Assembly (NCBI RefSeq): GCF_965118125.1
Contig: NZ_OZ221287.1
Span: 2,232,001-2,296,000, forward strand
Length of the DNA stretch: 64,000 bases
Direction: 5' to 3'
From: Pararobbsia alpina_A
GTDB taxonomy: Bacteria > Pseudomonadota > Gammaproteobacteria > Burkholderiales > Burkholderiaceae
This document shows positions 48,572 to 57,261 of this stretch, piece by piece. The notes beneath the pieces are model-generated. The model saw only the letters and a list, made by a program, of their open reading frames with translations. It searched no databases and was not told the origin of the DNA. Every line of letters begins with the position of its first letter. Position 1 is the first letter of the stretch. A program made the translations under genes and the position numbers.

Positions 48572-49036
48572 TCAGGCACCGACCCACGGCAGGCCGCGGA
48601 AGCACCAGCCACTGACCGACTTCCGGTGACCTTCGCCATCCTTGTCGCCCTCGAACCCCTCCAGCACGTCGTAGGCATGGGTGAAGCCGGCGGCGGCAGC
48701 GGCCTTGGCGGCGTGCTTCGAACGCGCGGCGCTGCGGCACAGGAACACGATCGGGGCGTCGATGTCGGCCGCGGCGCGCAACTGATCTACGAACTCGGCG
48801 TTCGGCACCGCGCCCGGATAGCGTGACCACTCGATATGCACATACTGTTCCGCCGGGATGTCGGGGCGGCCGACCCAATCGAGCTCGGCGCGCGTGCGCA
48901 CGTCGACGAGTCGTGCGTTGGGCGCGACCTTGAGCAAGTCGAGCGTCTCAGCCGGGGACAGCGCGCCCGCATAGGGAAGCGCGCTTTCAGCGCGGCGCTT
49001 GTCGGCCTGCGCAAGCAATTCGTCCAACGAAGTCAT
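48572..49036 (-). CDS. rhodanese-like domain protein
   Basis: A 154-residue single-domain rhodanese. The conserved strand RLVDVRTRAELDWVG (about 38-52) precedes the active-site loop CRSAARSKHAA (nucleophilic Cys about 106). It transfers sulfane sulfur or binds phosphate-like anions. A C-terminal segment ends in SVSGWCFRGLPWVGA. The gene diverges from the glnA unit, whose promoter region lies between. Confidence 0.85.
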   Translation of the reverse strand: MTSLDELLAQADKRRAESALPYAGALSPAETLDLLKVAPNARLVDVRTRAELDWVGRPDIPAEQYVHIEWSRYPGAVPNAEFVDQLRAAADIDAPIVFLCRSAARSKHAAKAAAAAGFTHAYDVLEGFEGDKDGEGHRKSVSGWCFRGLPWVGA

Positions 49037-49127
49037 TCAAATGTCTCCGGATCAGAAAATAATCATTCTAGTCGAGCCTGGGCGCGCGCCTTTGGACGCT
49101 CCGGAACGATTGCGAGTCGGCATCGGC

Positions 49128-49142
49128 GCACAATCCAGGTGC
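49128..49142. promoter_or_regulatory. NtrC-like binding site
   Basis: GCAC-N7-GTGC (GCACAATCCAGGTGC) matches the dyad of NtrC enhancer sites (GCACC-N5-GGTGC) in 9 of 10 positions. It is about 200 bp upstream of the sigma-54-type promoter, a usual enhancer distance. Confidence 0.5.
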
Positions 49143-49333
49143 TTTGCTAACGAATTGTTCTTTTGTGGTGCGTAAACTTAGCCTCAATCGCGGCAACGCA
49201 TCATAATAGTGCGTTCGAGGCACCGCGAAGCAGCGGATGCACTCGCGAGCGCTGCGTCGCATGCGCTCGGACGATTCGCGCAAGCCGGTGAAAATGCACC
49301 TTAAGTTGCCCGCGTGCACAGTGCTGGTCGATA

Positions 49334-49350
49334 TTGGCATGGTATGTGCT
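49334..49350 (+). promoter_or_regulatory. sigma-54-type promoter of glnA
   Basis: TTGGCATGGTATGTGCT: the GG (-24) and GC (-12) dinucleotides are 10 bp apart, as required by RpoN; it matches TGGCAC-N5-TTGC in 8 of 10 fixed positions. It lies about 100 bp before the glnA ATG. Confidence 0.6.
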
Positions 49351-49448
49351 TTTTCGACGCATCCGGTTTTGTGCAGTCAACAAAGCGTAGGGATTCGGAC
49401 GGCCGAGGTCGTCTTTCTAGTGAAAGTGAAAAGGAACAGGAGAAAGGT

Positions 49449-50864
49449 ATGAGCAAATCCGTGGCCGACGTCGTTCAGATGGTGAAGGACGAGGACGTCA
49501 AGTTCGTCGACTTCCGTTTTACGGATACGAAAGGCAAGGAACAGCACGTCTCGGTACCGGTGTCGGCCTTCGATGAAGACAAGTTCGAAAGCGGCCACGC
49601 ATTCGACGGTTCCTCGATCGCCGGCTGGAAGGGCATCGAAGCATCGGACATGTTGCTGATGCCGGATCCGAACACGGCTTACATCGACCCGTTCTACGAA
49701 GAATCGACGCTCGTGCTGTCGTGCGACGTCATCGAACCGTCGGACGGCAAGGGCTATGAACGCGACCCGCGCTCGCTCGCACGTCGTGCTGAAGCCTATC
49801 TGAAGAGCACGGGCCTGGGCGACACGGCCTTCTTCGGTCCGGAACCCGAATTCTTCATTTTCGACTCGGTCGAATGGGCTACCGACATGTCGGGCAGCTT
49901 CGTGAAGATCAACTCGGAAGAAGCACCGTGGTCGTCGGGCAAGTCGTTCGAACACGGCAACACGGGTCACCGTCCGGGCACGAAGGGCGGCTACTTCCCG
50001 GTTGCACCGGTTGATCAGTTCCAGGACATCCGCTCGGAAATGTGCCTGTTGCTCGAACAAATCGGCATCCCGGTTGAAGTGCACCACCACGAAGTGGCGG
50101 GCCAGGGCCAGAACGAAATCGGCACGAAGTTCTCGACGCTCGTGCAACGCGCCGACTGGACGCAGCAACTGAAGTACATCGTCCAGAACGTCGCACACAC
50201 GTACGGCAAGACGGCGACGTTCATGCCGAAGCCGATCGTGGGCGACAACGGCTCGGGCATGCACGTTCACCAGTCGATCTGGAAGGACGGCAAGAACCTG
50301 TTCGCTGGTGACGGCTATGCAGGCCTGTCGGAATTCGCGCTGTTCTACATCGGCGGCATCATCAAGCATGCTCGCGCGCTGAACGCGATCACGAACCCGA
50401 CGACGAACTCGTACAAGCGCCTGGTTCCGGGCTTCGAAGCACCGGTCAAGCTCGCGTACTCGGCTCGTAACCGTTCGGCATCGATCCGTATTCCGCACGT
50501 GGCGAACCCGAAGGGCCGTCGTATCGAAACGCGCTTCCCGGATCCGATGGCGAATCCGTACCTCGCGTTCTCGGCACTGATGATGGCTGGTCTGGATGGC
50601 GTGCAGAACAAGATCCACCCGGGCGAAGCCGCCGACAAGAACCTGTACGACCTGCCGCCGGAAGAAGACGCAAAGATCCCGACCGTGTGCTCGAGCCTCG
50701 ACCAGGCGCTCGAATACCTCGACAAGGATCGCGAATTCCTGACGCGCGGTGGTGTGTTCACCGACGGCATGATCGATGCCTACATCTCGCTGAAGATGGA
50801 AGAAGTCACGCGTTTCCGCATGACGACGCACCCGGTCGAATTCGAGATGTACTACTCGCTGTAA
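49449..50864 (+). CDS. glnA: glutamine synthetase type I
   Basis: A 471-residue enzyme that makes glutamine from glutamate, ammonia and ATP. The ATG at 49449 has AGGAGAAAGG upstream. Signatures: the N-terminal FVDFRFTDTKGKEQH, DGSSIAGW (about 53), ATP-site KPIVGDNGSGMHVHQSIWKD (about 260) and the adenylylation Tyr400 in NLYDLPPEE, so it is a GSI-beta enzyme regulated by covalent modification. It is followed by an intrinsic terminator and by glnL, glnG. Confidence 0.97.
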   Translation: MSKSVADVVQMVKDEDVKFVDFRFTDTKGKEQHVSVPVSAFDEDKFESGHAFDGSSIAGWKGIEASDMLLMPDPNTAYIDPFYEESTLVLSCDVIEPSDGKGYERDPRSLARRAEAYLKSTGLGDTAFFGPEPEFFIFDSVEWATDMSGSFVKINSEEAPWSSGKSFEHGNTGHRPGTKGGYFPVAPVDQFQDIRSEMCLLLEQIGIPVEVHHHEVAGQGQNEIGTKFSTLVQRADWTQQLKYIVQNVAHTYGKTATFMPKPIVGDNGSGMHVHQSIWKDGKNLFAGDGYAGLSEFALFYIGGIIKHARALNAITNPTTNSYKRLVPGFEAPVKLAYSARNRSASIRIPHVANPKGRRIETRFPDPMANPYLAFSALMMAGLDGVQNKIHPGEAADKNLYDLPPEEDAKIPTVCSSLDQALEYLDKDREFLTRGGVFTDGMIDAYISLKMEEVTRFRMTTHPVEFEMYYSL

Positions 50865-50923
50865 TTGCTGTCGATGGCGATGCACACCGGCCATGCATGT
50901 CGGCCGGTGTGAGCTCGCAGCAG

Positions 50924-50949
50924 AGGGACGGCAGGGCCGTCCCTTTTTT
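50924..50949 (+). terminator. intrinsic terminator after glnA
   Basis: A 9-bp stem AGGGACGGC / GCCGTCCCT with loop AGG, then TTTTT. It is 60 bp after the glnA stop. A second G/C stem (CACACCGGCC / GGCCGGTGTG, 50883-50911) precedes it. Confidence 0.85.
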
Positions 50950-50961
50950 GTCCGTGAGAGC

Positions 50962-51105
50962 CTGACAAAATGAAAGCTGAACCCGCGGGGGACGCCATGC
51001 ACAGCGACACGCGTACGGCGTATGTGCAACAGGCGTGCATGCGATCCATGCACGCGGCATCAGGGCCCGAGGCCCGATGTGAGCTGAACCGCTTCATTTT
51101 GTCAG
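50962..51105. repeat. 13-bp inverted repeats between glnA and glnL
   Basis: CTGACAAAATGAA at 50962-50974 and its exact reverse complement at 51093-51105 bound a 144-bp segment; AGCTGAACC also lies beside each arm in direct orientation. It could be two copies of a regulatory site, or a small MITE-like element. No gene is inside. Confidence 0.6.
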
Positions 51106-51124
51106 TGTCTTGAGGATGAGGTAG

Positions 51125-52264
51125 ATGGGACTGAAAGACCTGATGAAATCCAAGCGTGCCGAGATCGCATCCGGTCCGGCCGCACTCGTGCAGTCATCGC
51201 TGCTGCCCGGGCTCGAAGCACTGCCAACCGCGGTGCTCGTGATCGAACGACGCACACTGGGCGTCGCCTTTGCGAATGCGGTGGCCGAGTCGCTGCTCGA
51301 GATGTCGCGCCGTCAGCTTTCGCAGATGTGCTGGCCCGATCTCTTTACGAACTCGGACCAGCTGATCGCGACGATCGATGCGATTGCGGCGATTGCCGAC
51401 AACCGCTTCAACGCGACACACCTCGACGCCTCGCTCGAGCGAACCGGCCGCGAACCGCTGCACGTGCACGCGATCGTCGGCTATCTCGAAGCGGTGCCGG
51501 ACTACGTGTTGCTCGAGCTCTTCGAGAACGAGCAGCAACTGCGTACGGATCGTGAAGAGCGCATTCACGACCTGACCGCGGTCAACAAGCAACTGATCCG
51601 CAATCTCGCCCACGAAATCAAGAACCCGCTTGGCGGGATCCGTGGCGCGGCGCAATTGCTCGAATTCGAACTCGGCGATTCGCGCGACTTGCGCGAGTAC
51701 ACACAAGTCATCATCAAGGAGTCGGATCGGCTGCAGACGCTGGTCGACCGGTTGCTTGAGCCGCATCGGCATCCGCATATCGTCGGCGACGTGAATATCC
51801 ACGAAGTATGCGAACGCGTGCGCGCGCTGATTCTCGCCGAGTTCCCGCGCGGGCTGACGATCGAACGCGACTACGACGTGAGCGTGCCGGAACTGCGCGG
51901 CGACAAGGAACAGCTGATTCAGACGATTCTGAACATCGTGCGCAATGCGGCCGAAGCGCTCAAGGAGCGCATCGCTGCCGGCGATGCTCGCATCGACCTG
52001 CGCACGCGTATCGCACGCAACGTCACGATTTCCAAGCAGCTGCATAAGCTGGCATTGGACTTGCATATCATCGACAACGGACCTGGCATTCCCGAGGACA
52101 TCCGCGATCGTATCTTCTATCCGCTTGTGAGCGGTCGTGAAGACGGGAGCGGATTGGGACTCACGCTTGCCCAGACTTTCGTGCATCAGCACGAGGGCCT
52201 GATTGAATGCGATAGCAGGCCTGGGCGCACCGAGTTCCAGATCCTGTTGCCACTGTCGATTTAG
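51125..52264 (+). CDS. glnL: nitrogen regulation sensor histidine kinase NtrB
   Basis: A 379-residue soluble kinase. A PAS-like domain lies at about 25-130 (LEALPTAVLVIERRTLGVAF). The H box is HEIKNPLGGIRGAAQLL with phospho-acceptor His163. The ATPase part has the N box IVRNAAEAL, the G1 box LDLHIIDNGPGIP and the G2 SGREDGSGLGLTLAQ. NtrB phosphorylates NtrC under nitrogen limitation, controlled by PII. It lies 260 bp behind glnA and 81 bp before glnG. Confidence 0.95.
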   Translation: MGLKDLMKSKRAEIASGPAALVQSSLLPGLEALPTAVLVIERRTLGVAFANAVAESLLEMSRRQLSQMCWPDLFTNSDQLIATIDAIAAIADNRFNATHLDASLERTGREPLHVHAIVGYLEAVPDYVLLELFENEQQLRTDREERIHDLTAVNKQLIRNLAHEIKNPLGGIRGAAQLLEFELGDSRDLREYTQVIIKESDRLQTLVDRLLEPHRHPHIVGDVNIHEVCERVRALILAEFPRGLTIERDYDVSVPELRGDKEQLIQTILNIVRNAAEALKERIAAGDARIDLRTRIARNVTISKQLHKLALDLHIIDNGPGIPEDIRDRIFYPLVSGREDGSGLGLTLAQTFVHQHEGLIECDSRPGRTEFQILLPLSI

Positions 52265-52345
52265 TCTGACCACGTTTCGCCATCTGGCCTGCGTGCACGA
52301 CGTGTTTTCAATGCTGCGCTTACAAGAACTTCAGCCGACCGATAT

Positions 52346-53896
52346 ATGAAGCCGATCTGGATAGTAGACGACGACCAATCGATCCGTTGGGTGCTTGAAA
52401 AGGCCCTTGCCCGCGAGAACTTCGCGACCCGCAGCTTCTCGACCACGCGCGAAGCATTAACGGCGTTCGAGCACGATACCCCGCAGGTGCTGGTCTCTGA
52501 CATCCGCATGCCGGGTGGGTCGGGTTTCGAATTGCTCGAGATCGTTCGCGAGCGCTGGCCCGGCATTCCGGTCATCATCATGACCGCGTTTTCGGACCTC
52601 GATAGTGCGGTCGCGGCGTTTCAGGGCGGCGCGTTCGAGTATCTGGCCAAGCCGTTCGATATCGACAAGGCCGTCGAACTGATTCAACGCGCGGTCGAGG
52701 AAAGTCTGCGCGGCGAGCAGGCGTATGAAGAGCGCCTGACCGAAACGCCGGAAATGCTTGGCCAGGCGAGCGCGATGCAGGACATGTTCCGAGCGATCGG
52801 CCGCTTGTCGAATTCGAGCGCGACGGTGTTGATCACGGGCGAATCGGGAACGGGTAAGGAACTCGTCGCACGTGCGCTGCATCGGCATAGTCCGCGTGCG
52901 AGCGGGCCGTTTATCGCGCTGAATACCGCAGCCATTCCGAAGGACCTGCTCGAGTCCGAACTGTTCGGTCATGAGCGCGGTGCGTTCACGGGCGCGCAGG
53001 CCATGCGTCAGGGCCGCTTCGAGCAGGCCGAGAACGGCACGCTGTTCCTCGATGAAATCGGCGATATGCCGTTCGATCTGCAAACGCGCTTGCTGCGCGT
53101 GCTGTCCGACGGGCAGTTCTATCGGGTCGGCGGGCACAACCCGCTGCGCGCGAACGTCCGTGTGATCGCGGCGACGCACCAGAATCTCGAGCAACGTGTA
53201 CGGCAAGGCTTGTTCCGCGAGGACTTGTATCACCGGCTCAACGTGATTCGTCTGCGCCTGCCGGCGCTGCGCGAACGCAATGAGGACATCCCGCTGCTCA
53301 CGCGCCACTTCCTGCAAAAGAGCGCGCGCGATCTGGGTGTCGAGCCCAAGCGTGTGTCCGATGATGCGCTCGCGTTCCTCTCGTCGCTGTCGTTTCCAGG
53401 GAACGTCCGACAGCTCGAGAATCTCTGCAACTGGCTGACCGTGATGGCGCCTGCGCAGACGATCGAAATCAAGGATCTGCCGTCGGATCTGTTGCCGACG
53501 ACGTCAAATGATCCTGGTGCGCAGATTTCGAACGACGGCGCAGCGATGCATGCGGGTGTGGTTGCAGGTGGTGGGCTGGATGCAGGTACGGCATTGGCCC
53601 CGGCGACTGCGTCGGCTGTCGGCGCAGCGACACTACCCGGCGGGATTTATTCGCGCACGATGGGCCGTCCTGATGCGGCCGCCGGCTGGGAAAGCGGACT
53701 GCGCACCGAGGTGGCCAAGCTGTTGCGCGAGCAATCGGTCGATGTGATGGACGCGCTGACGCGACGTTTCGAAGCTGCCGTTATTCTCGAAGCGCTTGAT
53801 TTCACGCGCGGCCGGAAGGTCGAAGCCGCTGAGCGCCTCGGGATCGGTCGCAATACGATTACGCGCAAGATTCAGGAGCTCAACCTCGAGCCGTGA
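52346..53896 (+). CDS. glnG: nitrogen regulation response regulator NtrC
   Basis: A 516-residue sigma-54 activator. The receiver has phospho-acceptor Asp52 in LVSDIRMPGGSG. The AAA+ domain shows ITGESGTGKELVARALHRHS (Walker A), ERGAFTGAQAMRQGRFEQA (GAFTGA loop that contacts sigma-54) and FLDEIGDMP (Walker B). The C-terminal Fis-type HTH includes VEAAERLGIGRNTITRKIQE. A Gly/Ala-rich linker (about 385-440) is longer than in E. coli. It would act on the glnA promoter in this window. Confidence 0.95.
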   Translation: MKPIWIVDDDQSIRWVLEKALARENFATRSFSTTREALTAFEHDTPQVLVSDIRMPGGSGFELLEIVRERWPGIPVIIMTAFSDLDSAVAAFQGGAFEYLAKPFDIDKAVELIQRAVEESLRGEQAYEERLTETPEMLGQASAMQDMFRAIGRLSNSSATVLITGESGTGKELVARALHRHSPRASGPFIALNTAAIPKDLLESELFGHERGAFTGAQAMRQGRFEQAENGTLFLDEIGDMPFDLQTRLLRVLSDGQFYRVGGHNPLRANVRVIAATHQNLEQRVRQGLFREDLYHRLNVIRLRLPALRERNEDIPLLTRHFLQKSARDLGVEPKRVSDDALAFLSSLSFPGNVRQLENLCNWLTVMAPAQTIEIKDLPSDLLPTTSNDPGAQISNDGAAMHAGVVAGGGLDAGTALAPATASAVGAATLPGGIYSRTMGRPDAAAGWESGLRTEVAKLLREQSVDVMDALTRRFEAAVILEALDFTRGRKVEAAERLGIGRNTITRKIQELNLEP

Positions 53897-53977
53897 TCGG
53901 ATCGGAGAGCGTGTGACCGCGCTCTCGCTCGGGTATGCGGCGCCTGTACCTATGATCTGTAACTGATCTGCGCACAA

Positions 53978-54012
53978 AAAAGCGCTGAGTCATCGAATGA
54001 CTCAGCGCTTTT
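53978..54012. terminator. bidirectional terminator between glnG and pirin
   Basis: A 16-bp perfect stem AAAAGCGCTGAGTCAT / ATGACTCAGCGCTTTT with loop CGA. A-runs and T-runs flank it, so it can end glnG on plus and the pirin gene on minus. Confidence 0.88.
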
Positions 54013-54040
54013 GTTTTCAGGGTTCAGTTCATCGGCCCGT

Positions 54041-54071
54041 CATTTCATGCCTTGATTTAAGGCATGAAATG
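54041..54071. other. second perfect hairpin near the pirin end
   Basis: CATTTCATGCCTT / AAGGCATGAAATG, a 13-bp stem with loop GATTT and no U tract. It lies 29 bp beyond the bidirectional terminator. Its role is unclear. Confidence 0.6.
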
Positions 54072-54132
54072 ATCCCGAAAGGTGCTTGAACGAACCCTTA
54101 CGGCGCGCACAATATGCAGTATGCAGCGTCCG

Positions 54133-55038
54133 TCAGTCTTCCATGTGCCCGAACTTGCCCGCGTTGAAGTCCAGGATCGCCTGACGAATCTCCTGTTCGG
54201 TGTTCATGACGAACGGGCCGTACTGCACGACCGGTTCGTTGATCGGTTCGCCGTTGAGCATCAGCAGATGCGAGTCTTCCGACGCTTCGACGACGATCTG
54301 TTCGCCTGCGTTCTCGAACAGCACGAAGTCGTGGGTTTTCGCGACGGTATGCCCATTGATAGTCACGTGACCGTTGAGCACCATCAGCCCTGCGTTCTCA
54401 TGCGCCGGGAACGCAAACTCCGCCCGTCCATTTGCCTTGAGCTGGATATCGAGCATGCTGAGCTTTGTGAACGTGCGAGCGGCGCCTTTGACGCCGGCAT
54501 ATTCACCTGCGATCACACGCACATAGCCGCTGTCGCCGGCCAGCGCCACGCGGGGAATGTCGGCGTCCACGATGCCCTGATAACCCGGCGCAGCCATCTT
54601 GTGGGCTTTCGGCAGATTGACCCAGATCTGCGCCATATGCATCGGACCGCCTCGACGTGCGTACTCGGCCTCGTGATATTCCTTGTGCAGGATCCCCGAC
54701 GCTGCCGTCATCCATTGCACGTCGCCCGGACCAATGACGCCCGAGTTACCCGTGCTGTCGTGGTGTGCGACGCTGCCTTCCCAGGCCAGCGTGACCGTTT
54801 CGAAGCCGCGATGCGGATGCGAGCCGACGCCGCGATCGGGTTGATCGGTCGGCGCATGCGAATAGGGCGCGTGGTAGTCGAACAGGAAGAACGGGCTGAT
54901 CCGGTGGCCGAAATTGTTGCCCGAGGGGAAATAGTTCGAGACACGGAAGCCATCGCCGACCCAGTGGAATCCCGGGCCGCGGAACACGCCCGCAATCTGG
55001 CGTTCGGCGCGTGTATCGATGGGGGTAGCTGTCGTCAT
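54133..55038 (-). CDS. pirin family protein
   Basis: A 301-residue bicupin. The N-terminal domain carries the metal set in HAPYSHAP, SHPHRGFETVTLAWEG and the MTAASGILHKEYH part; the pirin signature is RGVGSHPHRGFETVTL. The C-terminal cupin has NAGLMVLNGHVTING. Pirins bind Fe and may act as quercetinases or in redox control. The ATG at 55038 is chosen because a GAGG lies eight bases before it; 55044 adds two residues. Confidence 0.9.
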   Translation of the reverse strand: MTTATPIDTRAERQIAGVFRGPGFHWVGDGFRVSNYFPSGNNFGHRISPFFLFDYHAPYSHAPTDQPDRGVGSHPHRGFETVTLAWEGSVAHHDSTGNSGVIGPGDVQWMTAASGILHKEYHEAEYARRGGPMHMAQIWVNLPKAHKMAAPGYQGIVDADIPRVALAGDSGYVRVIAGEYAGVKGAARTFTKLSMLDIQLKANGRAEFAFPAHENAGLMVLNGHVTINGHTVAKTHDFVLFENAGEQIVVEASEDSHLLMLNGEPINEPVVQYGPFVMNTEQEIRQAILDFNAGKFGHMED

Positions 55039-55161
55039 GGTCATCGCCTCGTTTTTCCTGCCAATAGTGCAGGAGTCTAGGCGATAAGGTAAGGGCGGTC
55101 ACGCCCCGGAACAAGACGCACCGCCCGGGACGGATTGTTGCAGTGGCAGGACAATGCCTAA

Positions 55162-55938
55162 TCAGGTGATGTCGACCACGACAGGTGCGTGGTCCGAGGG
55201 CTGCTCCCATTTGCGCGGCACTTTGTCGATCTCGCAATGCGTGCAGCGTTCGGCGAGCGGTGTGGACAGCAGCCAGTGATCGATGCGCAGCCCGGCGTTG
55301 CGGCGGAACGCCATCATCCGGTAGTCCCACCACGAAAACAGCTTCTCAGGCTGTTCAAACTTGCGGAACGCATCGACGAACCCGAGCGCGACCAGGCGCT
55401 GGAATTGTTCGCGTTCTTCGGGGGACACGAGGTTTTGACCCACCCACGCGGCCGGATCATGAACATCGCGGTCTTCGGGGGCGATATTGAAATCGCCGCC
55501 GAGCGCGAGATTCGGGTGGGCTTGAAGTTCGGAGGCCAGCCATGCATGCAGGGCTTCGAGCCAATTGAGCTTGTAGGCGAACTTCTCGCTGTCAGGGGCC
55601 TGGCCGTTCGGAAAATACGCGCTGACGACACGCACGCCTTCGACGGTCGCCGAAATCACACGCTTCTGTTCGTCTTCGAGACCCGGGATATTGCGAACGA
55701 CGTCGTTCTCATCAAACGACAAGCCATCGCGAATCAGCAATGCCACGCCGTTGTAGGTCTTTTGCCCGGTGAACAATGAGTGATACCCCGCGCCGCGAAT
55801 GGCTTCGACCGGAAACTTGTCATCGGTCAGCTTAAGCTCCTGAAGCGCGAGCACGTCGACCGGCTGCAACTTGAGCCATTCGAGGACATGCGCAAGACGG
55901 ACCTTCAGGGAGTTGACGTTCCAGGTCGCTAATTTCAT
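55162..55938 (-). CDS. xth: exodeoxyribonuclease III
   Basis: A 258-residue EEP-fold nuclease/AP endonuclease for base excision repair. Motifs: MKLATWNVNSLKVRL (Asn), LALQELKLTDDKFP (Glu), ALGGDFNIAPEDRDVHDP (Asp/Asn), SWWDYRMMAFRRNAGLRIDH and a C-terminal QPSDHAPVVVDI with the catalytic Asp-His. Length is typical. It lies alone on the minus strand with a divergent accessory gap upstream. Confidence 0.94.
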   Translation of the reverse strand: MKLATWNVNSLKVRLAHVLEWLKLQPVDVLALQELKLTDDKFPVEAIRGAGYHSLFTGQKTYNGVALLIRDGLSFDENDVVRNIPGLEDEQKRVISATVEGVRVVSAYFPNGQAPDSEKFAYKLNWLEALHAWLASELQAHPNLALGGDFNIAPEDRDVHDPAAWVGQNLVSPEEREQFQRLVALGFVDAFRKFEQPEKLFSWWDYRMMAFRRNAGLRIDHWLLSTPLAERCTHCEIDKVPRKWEQPSDHAPVVVDIT

Positions 55939-56227
55939 GTGATCGCAGGGGTAGGCTGGCAGTGTGTGCCTTCGCCGAGTTGTTCGGATGCTTCGTATCG
56001 ACGCGCCGGGCGCCCCTATCGCTATGGGGCTGAGCGGGACGGCGCGTCGAAATCATACCCCGTCGGACGAGAATCGCAACGCAGGGATTCGACGTGGCTT
56101 GCCCCCACAAGCGAGGGCCGTTCAGCCAGATCCCGCCACTACATCCTTCATGTCTGTGCCGACGACACAAACCTTTGCAACGGCTTCTGCGCTTGGATTG
56201 ATTGGTATGCGGGCAGCACAGTATCTC
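55939..56227. other. gap upstream of xth
   Basis: About 290 bases between xth and the small membrane-protein pair. A plus-strand frame here (residues like CLRRVVRMLRID) is not convincing. No RNA gene or insertion sequence end is visible. Confidence 0.35.
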
Positions 56228-56491
56228 CTAGCGAAGCGTGGCAAACACGAACACGACGATTACAACGCTAGACACGAGTGCGGAAGCAATCCACTTGTAG
56301 ATGGAGGTGTGCGCTTTCTCAACGTCGAGCTGAACATCTCGGATGTTCACTCTTTCGTTGATCCCTGCTATCGCGGCGTGCACTTGATCCATCTGTTCAT
56401 TGAGCGACTTTATGTCTGCCTCAGCTTTATTGACACGATCGTCGAGACGACCTGCGCGCGTATCCAAGTCTGTTTTTTCCACGTCTATCAC
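56228..56491 (-). CDS. small coiled-coil protein with C-terminal membrane segment
   Basis: An 87-residue protein from a GTG at 56491, overlapping the upstream gene stop as GTGA. Residues about 5-62 form a coiled coil (LDTRAGRLDDRVNKAEADI then KSLNEQMDQVHAAIAGINER), followed by a single hydrophobic segment (ASALVSSVVIVVFVFATL, about 69-87). This gives a tail-anchored arrangement with the coil in the cytoplasm or periplasm. I recognise no family. It forms a translationally coupled pair with the gene upstream. Confidence 0.6.
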   Translation of the reverse strand: MIDVEKTDLDTRAGRLDDRVNKAEADIKSLNEQMDQVHAAIAGINERVNIRDVQLDVEKAHTSIYKWIASALVSSVVIVVFVFATLR

Positions 56492-57012
56492 TCCGCAGGC
56501 TGTAACGAGTCTACCGACTTTGCGACGGTCGAAGAGTGACGTACCTCTGAGGATGCGCTCTTTGCTCCGGCGTCGTCAAAAATGAGGCTGGAGACTTTGG
56601 TGCCGAGGATGGAGCCGACGATGGTAACCGTGACCGCAATGGCAGTTGCCCAAGTATGACCTTTCACGGTCAGTGCATGTTCGGCGGCCTTCATGGCTCG
56701 GTCCGTGGTGAGCTCTAAACGTTTGTCGCGTTCCGCAATGACCTCCTTCAAGCTTTCAAGACCGTTGGTTGTCTGCTGCACGCGTGCGTCCAACTTGGTC
56801 TGGGCATCTCGCGATTCAGCCGCGAACTGTTGTAAGCACGCGCCTATATTCGCTACCGTTTCTCGCGAATGTGCCTCGACTCGTTCTATGCGTGCGTCCA
56901 TCTTCGCTATCGTTTCTCGCGAGTTCGCTTCGATTCGGTCAACGCGCGCATCCATCCGTGTCTCGATGGTCTCGATCTTTGCTTCAAATTCCTCTCGGGC
57001 AATGCAGGTCAT
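56488..57012 (-). CDS. coiled-coil protein with one membrane segment
   Basis: A 174-residue protein. The N-terminal 110 residues are heptad-like with internal repeats, e.g. RMDARVDRIEANSRETIAKM and DARIERVEAHSRETVANI. One hydrophobic segment (TWATAIAVTVTIVGSILGT, about 122-140) follows, then a short polar tail. The same design as its downstream partner, in a lower-GC segment, suggests a horizontally gained pair. Similar coiled-coil/TM proteins occur in phage and plasmid contexts, but I cannot name a family. The ATG at 57012 has GAGG upstream. Confidence 0.65.
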   Translation of the reverse strand: MTCIAREEFEAKIETIETRMDARVDRIEANSRETIAKMDARIERVEAHSRETVANIGACLQQFAAESRDAQTKLDARVQQTTNGLESLKEVIAERDKRLELTTDRAMKAAEHALTVKGHTWATAIAVTVTIVGSILGTKVSSLIFDDAGAKSASSEVRHSSTVAKSVDSLQPAE

Positions 57013-57261
57013 AGCTGTGTTTCTACCTCGTCAATCGAATGAGTTAGGTTCGCCGCACAGGCACAGAGTCGTATCGTGCGTTGCGATTCCTGATGTCCGC
57101 GCGTCGCTTCCGGATGCTCTAAATGCGCATCCGAACAACTTGCATCGGATGCCAAACATTCTCCAGAAGCCTTTGTAGTAAAGCTATTCGACGATCTCGG
57201 AAAATCGCAGTAGAAGCTTCTGAGGTATCTTTCAGACTCCACGATTCGATTGGTGCCAATC

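Larger units (their letters stand above)
49037..49448. other. glnA upstream regulatory region
   Basis: About 410 bases between the rhodanese and glnA starts. It contains an NtrC-like site, a sigma-54-type promoter and AT-richer sequence (49140-49200) that could bend DNA. A frame reading upstream of the glnA ATG is not convincing as an extension. Confidence 0.5.

Noticed and set aside
49377..51053. Minus-strand frame of about 558 residues opposite glnA
   Set aside because: An antisense shadow of glutamine synthetase; it also crosses the glnA terminator.
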